64,000 nt of DNA, taken from Pseudomonadota bacterium (GTDB lineage Bacteria > Myxococcota_A > UBA9160 > SZUA-336). The notes below the pieces were generated by a model. That model worked only from the letters and a program-made list of their open reading frames with translations, made no database searches and was not told where the DNA came from. Below are positions 54,357-63,553 of this stretch, one piece after another (the first letter of the stretch is position 1; the number at the start of each line of letters is the position of its first letter). The position numbers and the translations under genes are program-made. The stretch covers positions 1-64,000 of the forward strand of contig QJZC01000044.1 of assembly GCA_003247575.1 (NCBI GenBank). Reading direction: 5' to 3'.

Positions 54357-55535
54357 TCAGCTCGCCGAGCCCTTCGGAGCTGCCAGCTTGCTCCCCCCGA
54401 GGGAGCGCATCCAGCGGCTAAGACGGTCTGCTTCGCGCATTGCCACTGGGCCGAGCAGCGCGAGGCTCAGCACGTACAAGCCGGTGAGTGCCACGATCTG
54501 CTGCTCACCGGTCGCCTTCGCTGCCAGTGCGGCGATGACGATCGAGAACTCCCCTTTGGGAATCAATGAGAATCCGAGGACCCAGGAAGGCATCGGGGGA
54601 TGTCCGGCGGCTCGCCCTGCGAGATATCCACCGATGGACTTGGTCGCCAGGCCCGCCAGGATCAGGACCACTCCGGGAACGATGACCTCGTTGAAGGTGC
54701 CGGGATCGAGCGACATCCCGAAGGAGATGAAGAACAGCGCGGCGAAGAGCGTGCGGTAGGGCAGGAGTGTGCTCGCTGCTCGCTCCTTGTGCTCGGTCGT
54801 TCCGATGACCAGCCCGGCGAGGAAGGCGCCGACTTCGCCCGATAGCCCTACCCCGAGTGCCGCCGAAGCGATCAGCAACACGAAGGCGAACAGGGCGAGG
54901 GTGAAGCCCTCTTCCGAGCCGGGTGAGATCACGCGTGCGAGTGGCCTCTGGAACCGCTGTGCCAGCAACCAGAGAGCTCCGAGGAACAGTGCGATCAATC
55001 CGAGTGTCACGAAGACGGCGCGCTGCTCTCCCGCCGCGCCCGTCAGGGTGCTGATCATCACCAGATAGGCGGCGATCACGAGATCCTCGAACACCATGAT
55101 GGCGAGCAGGGTCTCCGTCTCCGGGCGCGTGGCGCGGCCGAACTCCGAGATGCACTGGCTGACGACGGCGCTCGAAGTCATGTAGACGATGCCGCCCAGG
55201 AAGACGGCGTCGAGCCAGCTGCTTCCGAACGCGAAGCCGGCTGCCACGCCGACCGGGAAGTTGATCGCGAAGTCCAGCGTGCCCGGAAGGATGAAGCGCT
55301 TGGGTTCGCGACGGAGATTTCCGACGGAGAACTCCAGGCCCATCGAGAAGAGCAGGAAGACGACGCCGAGTTGACCTAGGAACTCCGCAACCTCGTTCTT
55401 CTCGACGAAGCTGCCGATGCCGAGACCCGCGATGATGTAGAGCGGAACGACGGGCATACGCAGCCAGATCGAGACGGCAGCAGCCAGCCCCAATACGCCA
55501 AACAGCAGGGCGAACTCGAAGAGATGTGGACCCAC
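54357..55535 (-). CDS. Monovalent cation:proton antiporter, KhtU/CPA2 type
   Basis: A 392-residue CPA2 antiporter with about 11-12 membrane helices. LFGVLGLAAAVSIWLRMPVVPLYIIAG, LGVVFLLFSMGLEFS, VYMTSSAVVSQ, and the ion-site helix SLIPKGEFSIVIAALA are characteristic. No C-terminal TrkA-N domain, because regulation is by the separate upstream KhtT-like subunit. Expected role: K+ (or NH4+) efflux in exchange for H+. GTG 55535 starts 6 nt after the khtT-like stop. Confidence 0.86.
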   Translation of the reverse strand: MGPHLFEFALLFGVLGLAAAVSIWLRMPVVPLYIIAGLGIGSFVEKNEVAEFLGQLGVVFLLFSMGLEFSVGNLRREPKRFILPGTLDFAINFPVGVAAGFAFGSSWLDAVFLGGIVYMTSSAVVSQCISEFGRATRPETETLLAIMVFEDLVIAAYLVMISTLTGAAGEQRAVFVTLGLIALFLGALWLLAQRFQRPLARVISPGSEEGFTLALFAFVLLIASAALGVGLSGEVGAFLAGLVIGTTEHKERAASTLLPYRTLFAALFFISFGMSLDPGTFNEVIVPGVVLILAGLATKSIGGYLAGRAAGHPPMPSWVLGFSLIPKGEFSIVIAALAAKATGEQQIVALTGLYVLSLALLGPVAMREADRLSRWMRSLGGSKLAAPKGSAS

Positions 55536-55541
55536 GTGCGT

Positions 55542-56030
55542 TCAGGTGTCGATCGCAATCGAAGAATACTCGCGAATGAATCGGTCTACCTGGTTGCGCC
55601 CTCCGATGATCACCAAGGTGTCCCCTGCCAGGAAGCTGGTGTCGGGCGGCGGGCTCGGGATCGAGCTGTCGCTTCGCAGCACGGCGATGACGCTCGCGCC
55701 GGTGCGGGCGCGAACCCCCGCGTCGCGCAAGGTCTGGCCGACGAGCGGTGAGTCAGCGTCCAGGGTGACCCATTCCATCGAGAATTCCTCGAACAGCATC
55801 TGCTTGCGCGCGTCCGCCTCGGCTTCCTGCCGTTGCGAGAGGATCCGCCCGAGCTCTGCGGCCTCCTTCGGAGCCAAGGTGACGAGCGGAGTCGTCTGGC
55901 CTTCGTCGTCGACGCGGGCAATCTCCCAGTGGCCGACGCGATGGCGCACAGCGACCAGCTGCTCGCCGCTCGTCAGCGGAAAACTGTATTTGGTACCTAC
56001 CCCGGGTAGGTCTGCCTCTCTCGTCACCAT
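55542..56030 (-). CDS. KhtT-like regulatory subunit with TrkA-C domain
   Basis: A 162-residue cytosolic protein. The C-terminal half is a TrkA-C/RCK-C domain (MEWVTLDADSPLVGQTLRDA, then FLAGDTLVIIGGRNQVDRF), and the N-terminal TREADLPGVGTKYSFPLTSG block matches KhtT/AmhM proteins, which gate the antiporter by binding nucleotide such as cyclic di-AMP. GGAGAAG is 8 nt before ATG 56030. Two-gene operon with the antiporter downstream. Confidence 0.85.
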   Translation of the reverse strand: MVTREADLPGVGTKYSFPLTSGEQLVAVRHRVGHWEIARVDDEGQTTPLVTLAPKEAAELGRILSQRQEAEADARKQMLFEEFSMEWVTLDADSPLVGQTLRDAGVRARTGASVIAVLRSDSSIPSPPPDTSFLAGDTLVIIGGRNQVDRFIREYSSIAIDT

Positions 56031-56103
56031 CGCCAGGCTTCTCCGCTACTCGTCGTGGACTGAGCGAGCCTGGTACGGGGACCCCAACGGCGGAGACCGT
56101 CGC

Positions 56104-57090
56104 CTAGTCGCGGGACTTGGGGAGGTGCACCGGAAGCTCGACGAGAAACACCGTACCGCGCGTCGGGCCGGGATGAAAGCCGAGCGTCCCACCGAGCTGC
56201 TCCAAGAGGTTGCGACAGATCGACAGCCCGAGACCGCTGCCGCGACCCGGGTCCTTGGTCGAGAAGTAGGGTTCGAGTGCCTTCGCCGCGGTCTCGTCGG
56301 ACATTCCGCAGCCATCGTCCTCGATCTCGATGCGCAGCCGGCTTTCAGCGTCGCGCGTCCGTACCACTATCTTGTGCAGGTCGAGTTCGGCTGGATCGCA
56401 GGCCTGCACGGCATTGTGAAGCAGATTGAAGAACACCTGACCGAGGCGCCCGGCGTCCGATTCGATGTGTCCGAGGGCCTGGAAGTCACGATCCAGGGCC
56501 ACGTGTCTCGGGAGGCCGGGTCGGATCAAGCGCAGATGGAAGTCCAGCAACGAATGCACGTCGAGCGGGCTGGGTCGAGGCGGACCCGGCCGCACCAAGC
56601 TCAAGAGCTGCGAAGAGATCTCGCGAACTCGCAATGCCCCTTCGAGCGCGTCTGCGAGAAGCTCGTCGACCACCCCGAGCCCACCGCACTCGAGCAGCTT
56701 CTCCTCGGCGGTTCGGATCTCTAGCTGCTCTGGATCCGCTGCACCTGCCTCGCTATGGGATCGGCGGTACGCATGCACGAGCTCGCCCAAGATGCCGAGA
56801 TGCCGCTCGAGCTCGGTCAGATTGCCGACCAGATAGGTGAGCGGATTGCTGACCTCGTGAGCTACTCCGGCGACGATGGAGCCCAAGGTCGCCAGGCTCT
56901 CGCGTGATGCATCGATTGGAATCTCCTCCCCCCTGACGAGCGAGGCGGCACCAGTCGAGCGACGGGCGTGCGAGTCAGCGTCTTGCGCCAAGGCATGCTC
57001 CCCCATTGGTGTATCTATCGGAACTCCTGGGGCAAGCTTGGGCGGAGATGTAGGCAGGGCGGCGCACGGCGCGACAGTCGTGTTCAGCAT
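56104..57090 (-). CDS. Sensor histidine kinase without membrane segment
   Basis: A soluble histidine kinase of about 328 residues. The phosphoacceptor helix is IVAGVAHEVSNPLTYLVGNL; the ATPase domain has the N box FNLLHNAVQAC, DDGCGM, PYFSTK and GSGLGLSICRNLL. No sensory domain is recognisable in the N-terminal 70 residues, so the signal is likely delivered by a partner. Start is uncertain: ATG 57090 is used here, ATG 57006 would give about 300 residues, and neither has a good ribosome binding site. No response regulator is adjacent. Confidence 0.8.
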   Translation of the reverse strand: MLNTTVAPCAALPTSPPKLAPGVPIDTPMGEHALAQDADSHARRSTGAASLVRGEEIPIDASRESLATLGSIVAGVAHEVSNPLTYLVGNLTELERHLGILGELVHAYRRSHSEAGAADPEQLEIRTAEEKLLECGGLGVVDELLADALEGALRVREISSQLLSLVRPGPPRPSPLDVHSLLDFHLRLIRPGLPRHVALDRDFQALGHIESDAGRLGQVFFNLLHNAVQACDPAELDLHKIVVRTRDAESRLRIEIEDDGCGMSDETAAKALEPYFSTKDPGRGSGLGLSICRNLLEQLGGTLGFHPGPTRGTVFLVELPVHLPKSRD

Positions 57091-57148
57091 TGCACAGCGA
57101 GCGACCTTCTTCCGTGCGACGCTCGGTTGCTTGCCCGCAGCTCCCGCC

Positions 57149-60100
57149 TCAGGGGGCTGCGAGCGCGGTGAGCTCGTAGACGTGCAGCCTGTCTGCCGGC
57201 AGCGCGTCGCGAGCGAGCTCGACGAGGTGCGAGTGGTGCGTGAAGAACAGCAGCTGATGCCGTGTTCCGAGCTCCCCGAACAGCTCCAACGTGGCGCGTG
57301 AGCGGGCATCGTCGAACGTCATCAGGACGTCGTCCACGACCAGCGGTAGGGGCTCGTTCGTCTGCATGTGGTGCTCGAGAGCAGCAAGCCGCAGACACAA
57401 GTAGAGTTGATCGCGCGTGCCCTCGCTCAGGCCCTCGACACCTACGCGCGTCCCATCTGGGCGCTGGCAGACCAAGATGGCGGAATCGTCGCTCGCGAAG
57501 TCGCTCGCAAGACCGACGTAACGCATGAGCGTGATCTGTCGGAAGAAATCGCTCGCGCGCTGTAGTACCGGCCCTTGATTGGCTTCGGCGTAGCGGCGCA
57601 TTTCTCGTCCCAGTACGAGACTCGCGACACGCTTGCGAGCGTATTCTGCGGTGAGCTTGGAGATCTCGGCGAGGCTTGCCTCGGCTCTCGACGCCGCTTC
57701 CGCCGCTGACTCCCGACCCTTGAGCGCATCCAGTGCGTGGGCGTGATCGCGCGTCGTGTGAATCAGCGTTTCGCGCTCTTCGAGCAGCGCCGCGACGCGA
57801 TCATCCAGTGCTGCTACCTGTTGTCGCAGGGTGACCTCGTCCACTCGCGCTGCCGCTTCCGCGAGTTCGGCAAGAGAGCGACCGCTGCGCAGCAGGCGCT
57901 TTTCCGCTTCCTCGAGCTCCGCGGTCAACCGCTCGTGCTCTCGGGAGCGTCGTTCCGCTTCCTCGAGCTCATCGCTGGTCTCGACGCCGGCACGGCTCGC
58001 CAGCTCCTCGAGACGCGTGCGGGCTGACTGAATGTCGCGCTCGAGCTCGGCCTCTCTGATGTCCGTCTCGCGCCGACGCCGCTCCAGGTCGGCTCGTCGC
58101 TGAGCGAGCTTTCGCGCCGTCTGAAGGCGTTCGATGAGCAGTGCAGAGGCTTCGAGCGGCGACCTGGCATCGAGGTCGGTGCAGACTTCGACGACCAGTG
58201 CATCGAGCTTGATGACGAACTCGCGCGACTTGGCGTCGTGCGCGGCTACTCGCTGGTCCAGCTGGCGCAGCTCGCGCGCTTGGGTGCGAAGCTCGCTGCG
58301 CTTCGAGAGCACCGCATCGGCTTCGTCGGGCGACGCGTCGGATTCGAGCCCGAGGGCCGTCGTGCACTCGAGCCACGCTTCACGCCACGCGCACCGCTGC
58401 AACTCCAGCTGCTCGAGCTCCTGCGTCGCCAGCGCTTGCTCTCGCTGCGCTCCATCGAGCTCGCTCTCGAGGCGAATCCGCTGGGTGCGCATGCGATCCA
58501 GCCGCTCGCTCTCGGCGTCCGTCGTGTCCAGCAGCCCGGTGAGGGTGTTGGGCAGCAGGTTGCTCTGGCTTCCGGCATCCTGCAGCGCGGTACGGAGGGT
58601 TTCGACATGGCGGGCGAGGAGCTCGCGTTCGCTCGCGATCTGAATCATGAGCCGTTGACGCGCAGCGACCTGGTGTGTGAGCTCCTGTTGTCGCTCGCAG
58701 AACTCGCGCATCTCTCGCGGTGAGCCAGGAGCGAGCTCACAAGCAGCCCAGCAGCGCTGCCACTCGGACTGGAGGGCTTCGAGCCGGCTGCGCAGGGCAT
58801 CTCGCTCGCGCTTCAGCCGTTCGCGTTCGCGTTCGCGATCGTCGAGCTGGTCGCGCACCCCACGCAGCTGCACGATGCGCTCGTGGGCTTCGAAACGCTT
58901 GTCCGAAAGGTCGTCGGCCCGAGCGCCGGCAGCTTCATAGAGTCCTGCCAGCAGCTGAGGGGGCGGGCCGGAGGTCGCCGTCTCGAGCCAGATCGAGCGG
59001 ATCTGTCGCCAGATCTGGTCTCGTTCGCGACGCGCTCCTGTGACTTCCTGAGCGGTTGGAAGCGCATCGAGTCCTTCGAGTCGAGCGCGCTGTCGCTCGA
59101 GCTCGTGTGTCTCGACGTCGATGCGCTCGTCCCGCTCATCGAGACGCTCCGCGCTGGCTTCGAGCTCGCGAAAGCGTTCGTCGAAGTGTTCGAGCGTTGG
59201 TGCCGCTGGGACTGGGAGGCTCGCGGCGGTGGTAGCATCTGGCTGCGGATACGGCAGCGCCGAGAGCCGTCGCTCGATATCGTCGTCGAGCTGTTCCAGC
59301 TCGACGACGCGCTGCCGCTGCCGCTCCTCGAGGTCTCCGAGTCGGCGCCCTGCATTGGCGGCCAGCCGAAGTGGCTTCGGGTCGACGACTCCGGGGAGCT
59401 CGCCCAGCTGAGATGCGAGCTCGCCGAGCCGAACTTCGGTGACTCGGAGCCGGGCTTCGACTTCTGCGGTTCTGGCCCTGTTCTCGCGTCCCTCTCGAAT
59501 CCTCTCGCGGATCCGCGTTTCGGTCGCCGCGTCGAGTGGGTTGCTGTCGAGCGCATCGAGATCCGGGCTGCCGGGCAGGCTGCGCAACAGCTCTCGTGTG
59601 GCTTCGCTCACGGTCGAGCGCTGTGCCACCAGATCGGCTCGCTGGCGAGCCGATTCCTCGTACACGCCGCGTTCCGAGGCCAGCGCGTCTACATGTGCGC
59701 CTGCGCTGATCAGTTGCTCGGGCACGCGGATGCCCGCGAGCTCGGAATCGAGTCTCTCCCGCTCGTCGCCGAGCTTTGCCAGCTGTTTCGCGGCTCCTCG
59801 AATCTCGTTCTCGGCTTCGATTCGCTGATCTTTGGCTTCTTCGGCCAGCACCGGAACGTCTCCGAGATTCAGGAGCCGCTGATGCAGCTCATCGCGCAGC
59901 TGCAAGTCGGGAAGCGCACCAAGGAGCGCACTCCGATGCGAGAGCTCCGACTGCGCCTTCGCGTATGCGGTGCGCGTACCCTCGAGTGCTGTCTCGGATT
60001 CGGCCAGATCGCGTTGGAGGCGCTCGTATTCGCTGGGCCGCAAGGTCGAGCGAGTGAGTTGGGCGCGCGCTTCGCGATGCTCGCGTAGCGCGCGATTGAG

Positions 60101-60643
60101 CGGCGGGTGTTGGCCGGCCGGCTTGAAGAGCTCCTGCGCCTCGGAGTCGAGGTCGCGTATGACCTCTCTCAAACCCGAGAGACCCGCCGCCGCGCCGAAC
60201 AGCGCTTCCTGCAGGCGACCGCCCTCTTCCAGCAGCTCGCGGCCGCCGGCTACGAGGCGCGTGTGATCGAAGCCAAACATCCGCTCGAACACTTCACGTG
60301 TGATGCCACCTAGCCGCTCGAGCAGCTCGGAGTCATCGAGGGGCTGCTCGTCAGCAGATCGCAGCGTATTCTTGCGGCCCTTGCGACGCACGAGCTCCAG
60401 AGTGGAGCCATCCTGAAGCTCGAGCACTGCCCCAACGAGCAGATCGCGCCCAGCATGCAAGTGTACGTCTTGCGACTGATGGGGCACGCCGAACAGCAGG
60501 GCCGAGAGCGCGCGCAGCGCGGTGCTCTTGCCTGCCTCGTTCGGACCATGGATCACGTGGAGCCCGTTTCCCGGTGCGGCGAACTCCAGGCTACGCTCCG
60601 TGAAACAGCCGTAGCGGATGAGGTCAAGGCGCCGCACCCTCAT
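57149..60643 (-). CDS. YhaN-like SMC/SbcC-type AAA ATPase
   Basis: A 1164-residue ATPase. The N-terminal head has Walker A HGPNEAGKSTALRAL (near residue 37), and the C-terminal head has the signature EGLSEGTRDQLYLCLRLAAL, Walker B LPLVVDDVLMTFDD and a D-loop/His in FFTHHSHLV. Between lie about 800 residues of Arg/Glu/Leu-rich coiled coil with a middle break. This is the YhaN family, partner of the YhaO metallophosphoesterase in double-strand end processing. The expected yhaO neighbour is not adjacent: its probable C-terminus appears at 63554-64000, beyond four unrelated genes. ATG 60643. Confidence 0.87.
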   Translation of the reverse strand: MRVRRLDLIRYGCFTERSLEFAAPGNGLHVIHGPNEAGKSTALRALSALLFGVPHQSQDVHLHAGRDLLVGAVLELQDGSTLELVRRKGRKNTLRSADEQPLDDSELLERLGGITREVFERMFGFDHTRLVAGGRELLEEGGRLQEALFGAAAGLSGLREVIRDLDSEAQELFKPAGQHPPLNRALREHREARAQLTRSTLRPSEYERLQRDLAESETALEGTRTAYAKAQSELSHRSALLGALPDLQLRDELHQRLLNLGDVPVLAEEAKDQRIEAENEIRGAAKQLAKLGDERERLDSELAGIRVPEQLISAGAHVDALASERGVYEESARQRADLVAQRSTVSEATRELLRSLPGSPDLDALDSNPLDAATETRIRERIREGRENRARTAEVEARLRVTEVRLGELASQLGELPGVVDPKPLRLAANAGRRLGDLEERQRQRVVELEQLDDDIERRLSALPYPQPDATTAASLPVPAAPTLEHFDERFRELEASAERLDERDERIDVETHELERQRARLEGLDALPTAQEVTGARRERDQIWRQIRSIWLETATSGPPPQLLAGLYEAAGARADDLSDKRFEAHERIVQLRGVRDQLDDRERERERLKRERDALRSRLEALQSEWQRCWAACELAPGSPREMREFCERQQELTHQVAARQRLMIQIASERELLARHVETLRTALQDAGSQSNLLPNTLTGLLDTTDAESERLDRMRTQRIRLESELDGAQREQALATQELEQLELQRCAWREAWLECTTALGLESDASPDEADAVLSKRSELRTQARELRQLDQRVAAHDAKSREFVIKLDALVVEVCTDLDARSPLEASALLIERLQTARKLAQRRADLERRRRETDIREAELERDIQSARTRLEELASRAGVETSDELEEAERRSREHERLTAELEEAEKRLLRSGRSLAELAEAAARVDEVTLRQQVAALDDRVAALLEERETLIHTTRDHAHALDALKGRESAAEAASRAEASLAEISKLTAEYARKRVASLVLGREMRRYAEANQGPVLQRASDFFRQITLMRYVGLASDFASDDSAILVCQRPDGTRVGVEGLSEGTRDQLYLCLRLAALEHHMQTNEPLPLVVDDVLMTFDDARSRATLELFGELGTRHQLLFFTHHSHLVELARDALPADRLHVYELTALAAP

Positions 60644-60809
60644 CGCAGATGTGTGCCTTCGTGCGCTCTCCGGGGATCGGAGGCCTCCTGGACGTGTCGC
60701 TCGAGTACTCGCACGCGCTCAGTCTACCCAAGAGGGGCGTCCCACGACACGGTCGTCTCCTCGGTCGCTACGGAGTATTCTGTGTACGATCCATGCGAAG
60801 GGGAAAGCG

Positions 60810-61202
60810 ATGTTCGAGGGAAGCTGTTGCTGCGGGCGAGTTCGATTCTCGATTTCGCGTCCACCGAAAGTACTCGGAGCGTGCCACTGCTCGCGTTGCC
60901 GGAAGCTCGGCGCGACTCCCTTTGCGATGGTTTTCTCCGACAGTCTGGAGATTCAAGAGGGTGTCCAGTCCATCGTCCAGTACCCGCCCGAGCCAGGTTT
61001 TCGCTATGTGCGCGCGTTCTGTGGAAGCTGCGGTACCTCTCTCGGTGAGATGTTGTCACCCGGAGAGTTGATTCCGATCCCGCTCAACTGCTTCAATCAA
61101 GATCTCGACATGCCCATCACATTTCACGAACACGTGGCATCCAAGCGTGACTGGGAAGTCGTTCCGCTCGGCCCGAAGCTCTTCGACGGAGATCCGATGT
61201 GA
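60810..61202 (+). CDS. GFA/CENP-V family protein
   Basis: A 130-residue zinc-binding protein of the glutathione-dependent formaldehyde-activating enzyme fold: GSCCCGRVRF, then CHCSRCRK and FCGSCGTSLGE supply the cysteines of the two zinc sites. Members are rarely true formaldehyde-activating enzymes; the substrate here is unknown. GAAGGGGAAAG precedes ATG 60810. Divergent from the YhaN gene and convergent with soxR. Confidence 0.87.
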   Translation: MFEGSCCCGRVRFSISRPPKVLGACHCSRCRKLGATPFAMVFSDSLEIQEGVQSIVQYPPEPGFRYVRAFCGSCGTSLGEMLSPGELIPIPLNCFNQDLDMPITFHEHVASKRDWEVVPLGPKLFDGDPM

Positions 61203-61306
61203 GTCGCGCATCTGCCTAGTATGTCGGCGGTGAAGATGGTTCATGCCTAGATCTTCGGCATTTTGGATTGGCGCAGTCCTGGGCCGACGACTCGGTAGTG
61301 CGGGTG

Positions 61307-61771
61307 CTAGCCGACGGACGACCACTGGTCGCCCAGCACGAACCGGGGGCCGGCACCCTTCGCGGCCGCCCGATCGTCTGGGTTATAGAGCCTGCAGCGC
61401 CGCATACTGAGGCAGCCACAGCCGATACATCCGCCGAGCAGCTCCCGCGTGCGATTCAGCTCTGCGATGCGATCTGAGATATGCCGGTCGATGGCTCTGG
61501 AGATCTTTCGCCAATCCTGGGACGTCGGGGTTCGTTTTCCGGGGAGTCGCGAGAGGATCGAGCTGATTTCACTGATCGTCAGCCCGAGTCGCTGGGCGAT
61601 CAGGATGAACGACAGACGTCGGATATCCGCACGACGAAAGCAGCGGCGTCCGCCTGAGTTCCTGGATGGAGAGACGAGGCCGCGCTCTTCGTAGAACCGA
61701 ATCGCCGACACCGCCAACCCTGTGCGCGACGCTACCTCACCGATGCTGAGAAAATCGGAAGTGTGCACCAA
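61307..61771 (-). CDS. soxR: Redox-sensitive transcriptional regulator SoxR
   Basis: A 154-residue MerR-family regulator, the same length as E. coli SoxR. N-terminal winged helix (LSIGEVASRTGLAVSAIRFY), dimer helix, and the 2Fe-2S motif CIGCGCLSMRRC (C-x2-C-x-C-x5-C). Oxidation of the cluster by redox-cycling compounds turns on target promoters. The start is TTG 61771, supported by GAGGAGG 5-8 nt upstream. Its operator lies in the 90-bp divergent gap to the VOC gene, which is the obvious target; soxS is absent, as usual outside enterics. Confidence 0.93.
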   Translation of the reverse strand: MVHTSDFLSIGEVASRTGLAVSAIRFYEERGLVSPSRNSGGRRCFRRADIRRLSFILIAQRLGLTISEISSILSRLPGKRTPTSQDWRKISRAIDRHISDRIAELNRTRELLGGCIGCGCLSMRRCRLYNPDDRAAAKGAGPRFVLGDQWSSVG

Positions 61772-61789
61772 AAAATCCTCCTCGAGGGG

Positions 61790-61818
61790 TTGACCTAAAG
61801 TTAACTTGAGGATGCAAG
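61790..61818 (+). promoter_or_regulatory. SoxR box within the promoter of the VOC gene
   Basis: CCTAAAGTTAACTTGAGG at 61794-61811 differs in one base from the E. coli soxS SoxR box (CCTCAAGTTAACTTGAGG). It directly overlaps TTGACC (61790-61795), a -35 box placed as in SoxR-controlled promoters, where the box fills an over-long spacer. The -10 at the matching distance is weak. It lies between divergent soxR and the VOC gene. Confidence 0.85.
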
Positions 61819-61861
61819 CTATGGGTGTTCATCGAGTGTAGACCCATAGGAGGCTAGTCAC

Positions 61862-62242
61862 ATGACCCATGGAAGGCTCGAACACGTCAATGTCACGGTG
61901 AGTGACCCGCATCAGGTGGGAGCGCTGCTCGTGCAGATCTTCGACTGGAAAGTCCGCTGGGAGGGGCCTGCTCAGTATGGCGGGTATTCGGTGCACGTGG
62001 GCACCGAGGACGCCTATCTCGCACTCTACGCGCGGAAGACCCAGCCGGCGACCGAGGAAACCTTTCGGAAGGGACAGCCTCTGAATCATATCGGAATCGT
62101 CGTGCCGGACCTCGACGAGGCCGAGGAGCGGGTCCGGACCGCCGGCCTGAAGCCATTCGGACACGCGGAGTACGATCCGGGGCGGCGCTTCTACTTCCTG
62201 GATTGCGATGGCACCGAGTACGAAGTCGTGAGCTACTCGTGA
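61862..62242 (+). CDS. VOC-family (glyoxalase-like) protein under SoxR control
   Basis: A 126-residue vicinal-oxygen-chelate protein with two beta-alpha-beta-beta-beta modules: LEHVNVTVSDPHQVGALLVQ and LNHIGIVVPDLDEAEERV, ending FYFLDCDGTEYEVVSYS. The putative metal ligands His8, His84 and a C-terminal Glu are in the usual places. A lyase, dioxygenase or drug-binding role is possible; which one is not clear. Position next to soxR behind a SoxR box points to detoxification of quinones, phenazines or other redox-active compounds. Confidence 0.85.
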   Translation: MTHGRLEHVNVTVSDPHQVGALLVQIFDWKVRWEGPAQYGGYSVHVGTEDAYLALYARKTQPATEETFRKGQPLNHIGIVVPDLDEAEERVRTAGLKPFGHAEYDPGRRFYFLDCDGTEYEVVSYS

Positions 62243-62565
62243 GGTCGCGGGGCGAGCGCGGAATGCGAACCAGATCCAGCGCCAGAACTCGGTGAGCGGG
62301 CGAGCTCCGAAGGTACGTGCTCCCGCTCGTCGCGCTCGTAGGAGTCTTAGTTCTGTTGGGAACTGTTTCAGACTTGCATTCATTCGTGAACCGGAACTGA
62401 GGTGGAGCTTCCCTGCCTGGACTTCGAGTACGGTCGAAGTCCAGGCAGGGTTCGGAATCCATGGATCACCCAAGAAGAGCCCGATCCACGCGAATCCGGA
62501 TACCGGTTCGGCTGAGAAAACCCAGGCCGGCCGAGAAACGCGTGCGCGCCTCCGGCGATGCGGCG
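62243..62565. other. Convergent intergenic region with strong inverted repeat
   Basis: About 320 bp between the convergent VOC and esterase genes. Its main feature is the 17-bp perfect inverted repeat at 62411-62450. The remainder is somewhat less GC-rich than the flanks around 62340-62400 and has no coding character. Confidence 0.5.
62411..62450. terminator. 17-bp perfect inverted repeat, probable bidirectional terminator
   Basis: CCCTGCCTGGACTTCGA (62411-62427) and its exact complement (62434-62450) enclose a GTACGG loop. It lies between the convergent stops at 62242 and 62566. No U-run follows on either side, but it is the longest perfect hairpin I found in the window. Confidence 0.6.
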
Positions 62566-63504
62566 CTACGCGGACGCCTTGGACTCCGGCCGGAGTGCTG
62601 TCTGGAGGGCTCGCGCGGCGTCGGAGAGAGCTGCCGCAGCGGAGGGCACCTGCGTTGCGAAGCTGATGAAGCCGTGGATCAGACTCTCGTAACGCTCGAG
62701 GCGCGTGCGAACTCCTGCCTGACTCAGGCGCTCGGCATAGGCTTCGCCCTCGTCACGGAGCGGGTCGTAGCCGGCCGTCAAGATGAACGCGGGCGGAAGC
62801 CCGGCGAGGCTCTCCGCGCGAAGGGGTGAGGCGAGGGGGTGCGTGCGCTCGGCTGCATTCGGGACGTACTGGTCCCAGAACCAACGCATGGTGTCGGTTT
62901 CGAGTAGGTATCCGATCCCGTTGTCTGCGTAGCTCGCGCGCGCGAAGTCGTGATCCGTCACGGGATAGATCAGCAGCTGGAAGAGGAGGGGCACGTTCCC
63001 TTGCTCGCGCGCACGCAAACAGACGGCCGCTGCCAGGTTCGCGCCGGCGCTGTCGCCCGCGACGGCCAGTCGGGATGGGTCCACTCCGATGGTGTGCGCC
63101 GCGCCTGCCAGCCATTCGAGCGCGCCGAAGGCATCCTCCAGCGCACCCGGGAAGGGTGTCTCGGGAGCCAGGCGGTAGTCGACGGACAGGATCGCGCAGC
63201 TGGATTCACGGGCCAGCCGACGGCACGGGACGTCATGCGTATCGAGATCCCCCACGACCCAGCCGCCGCCATGGAAGTAGAGCACTCCCGGGAGCTCCGC
63301 GCTGTCGCAGTCACGGTAGATCCGTACCGAGATCGGACCCCGCGGGCCCGGAATCTGGCGCTCTTCGATGGAGCGTACCGGGGGTGGCTCGCCTGGGTCG
63401 CGCAGCGCAGCGAAGGCCGCGCGCGCCGCTCTCGGGGACAGCTCGTGAAGCTTCGGGCCGCTCTGGAGTAGGGGTAGGAACCTTTCTATGGCTGGATCGA
63501 GCAT
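62566..63504 (-). CDS. Alpha/beta hydrolase, hormone-sensitive lipase (HSL) family
   Basis: A 312-residue carboxylesterase. Oxyanion-hole motif YFHGGGWVVGDL, nucleophile elbow AVAGDSAGANLA (Ser), Asp in ILTAGYDPLRDEG and His in LIHGFISFA complete the triad; PDPSRLA and DYRLAPETPFPGALED are HSL marks. No signal peptide, so cytosolic; substrate is probably a short-chain ester. AAAGGAA lies 6 nt before ATG 63504. Same strand as the gene fragment upstream. Confidence 0.9.
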   Translation of the reverse strand: MLDPAIERFLPLLQSGPKLHELSPRAARAAFAALRDPGEPPPVRSIEERQIPGPRGPISVRIYRDCDSAELPGVLYFHGGGWVVGDLDTHDVPCRRLARESSCAILSVDYRLAPETPFPGALEDAFGALEWLAGAAHTIGVDPSRLAVAGDSAGANLAAAVCLRAREQGNVPLLFQLLIYPVTDHDFARASYADNGIGYLLETDTMRWFWDQYVPNAAERTHPLASPLRAESLAGLPPAFILTAGYDPLRDEGEAYAERLSQAGVRTRLERYESLIHGFISFATQVPSAAAALSDAARALQTALRPESKASA

Positions 63505-63553
63505 CGCATTCCTTTCGCGTCGAACGTGGGCCGAAAGCTGTGATCCGCGACGA

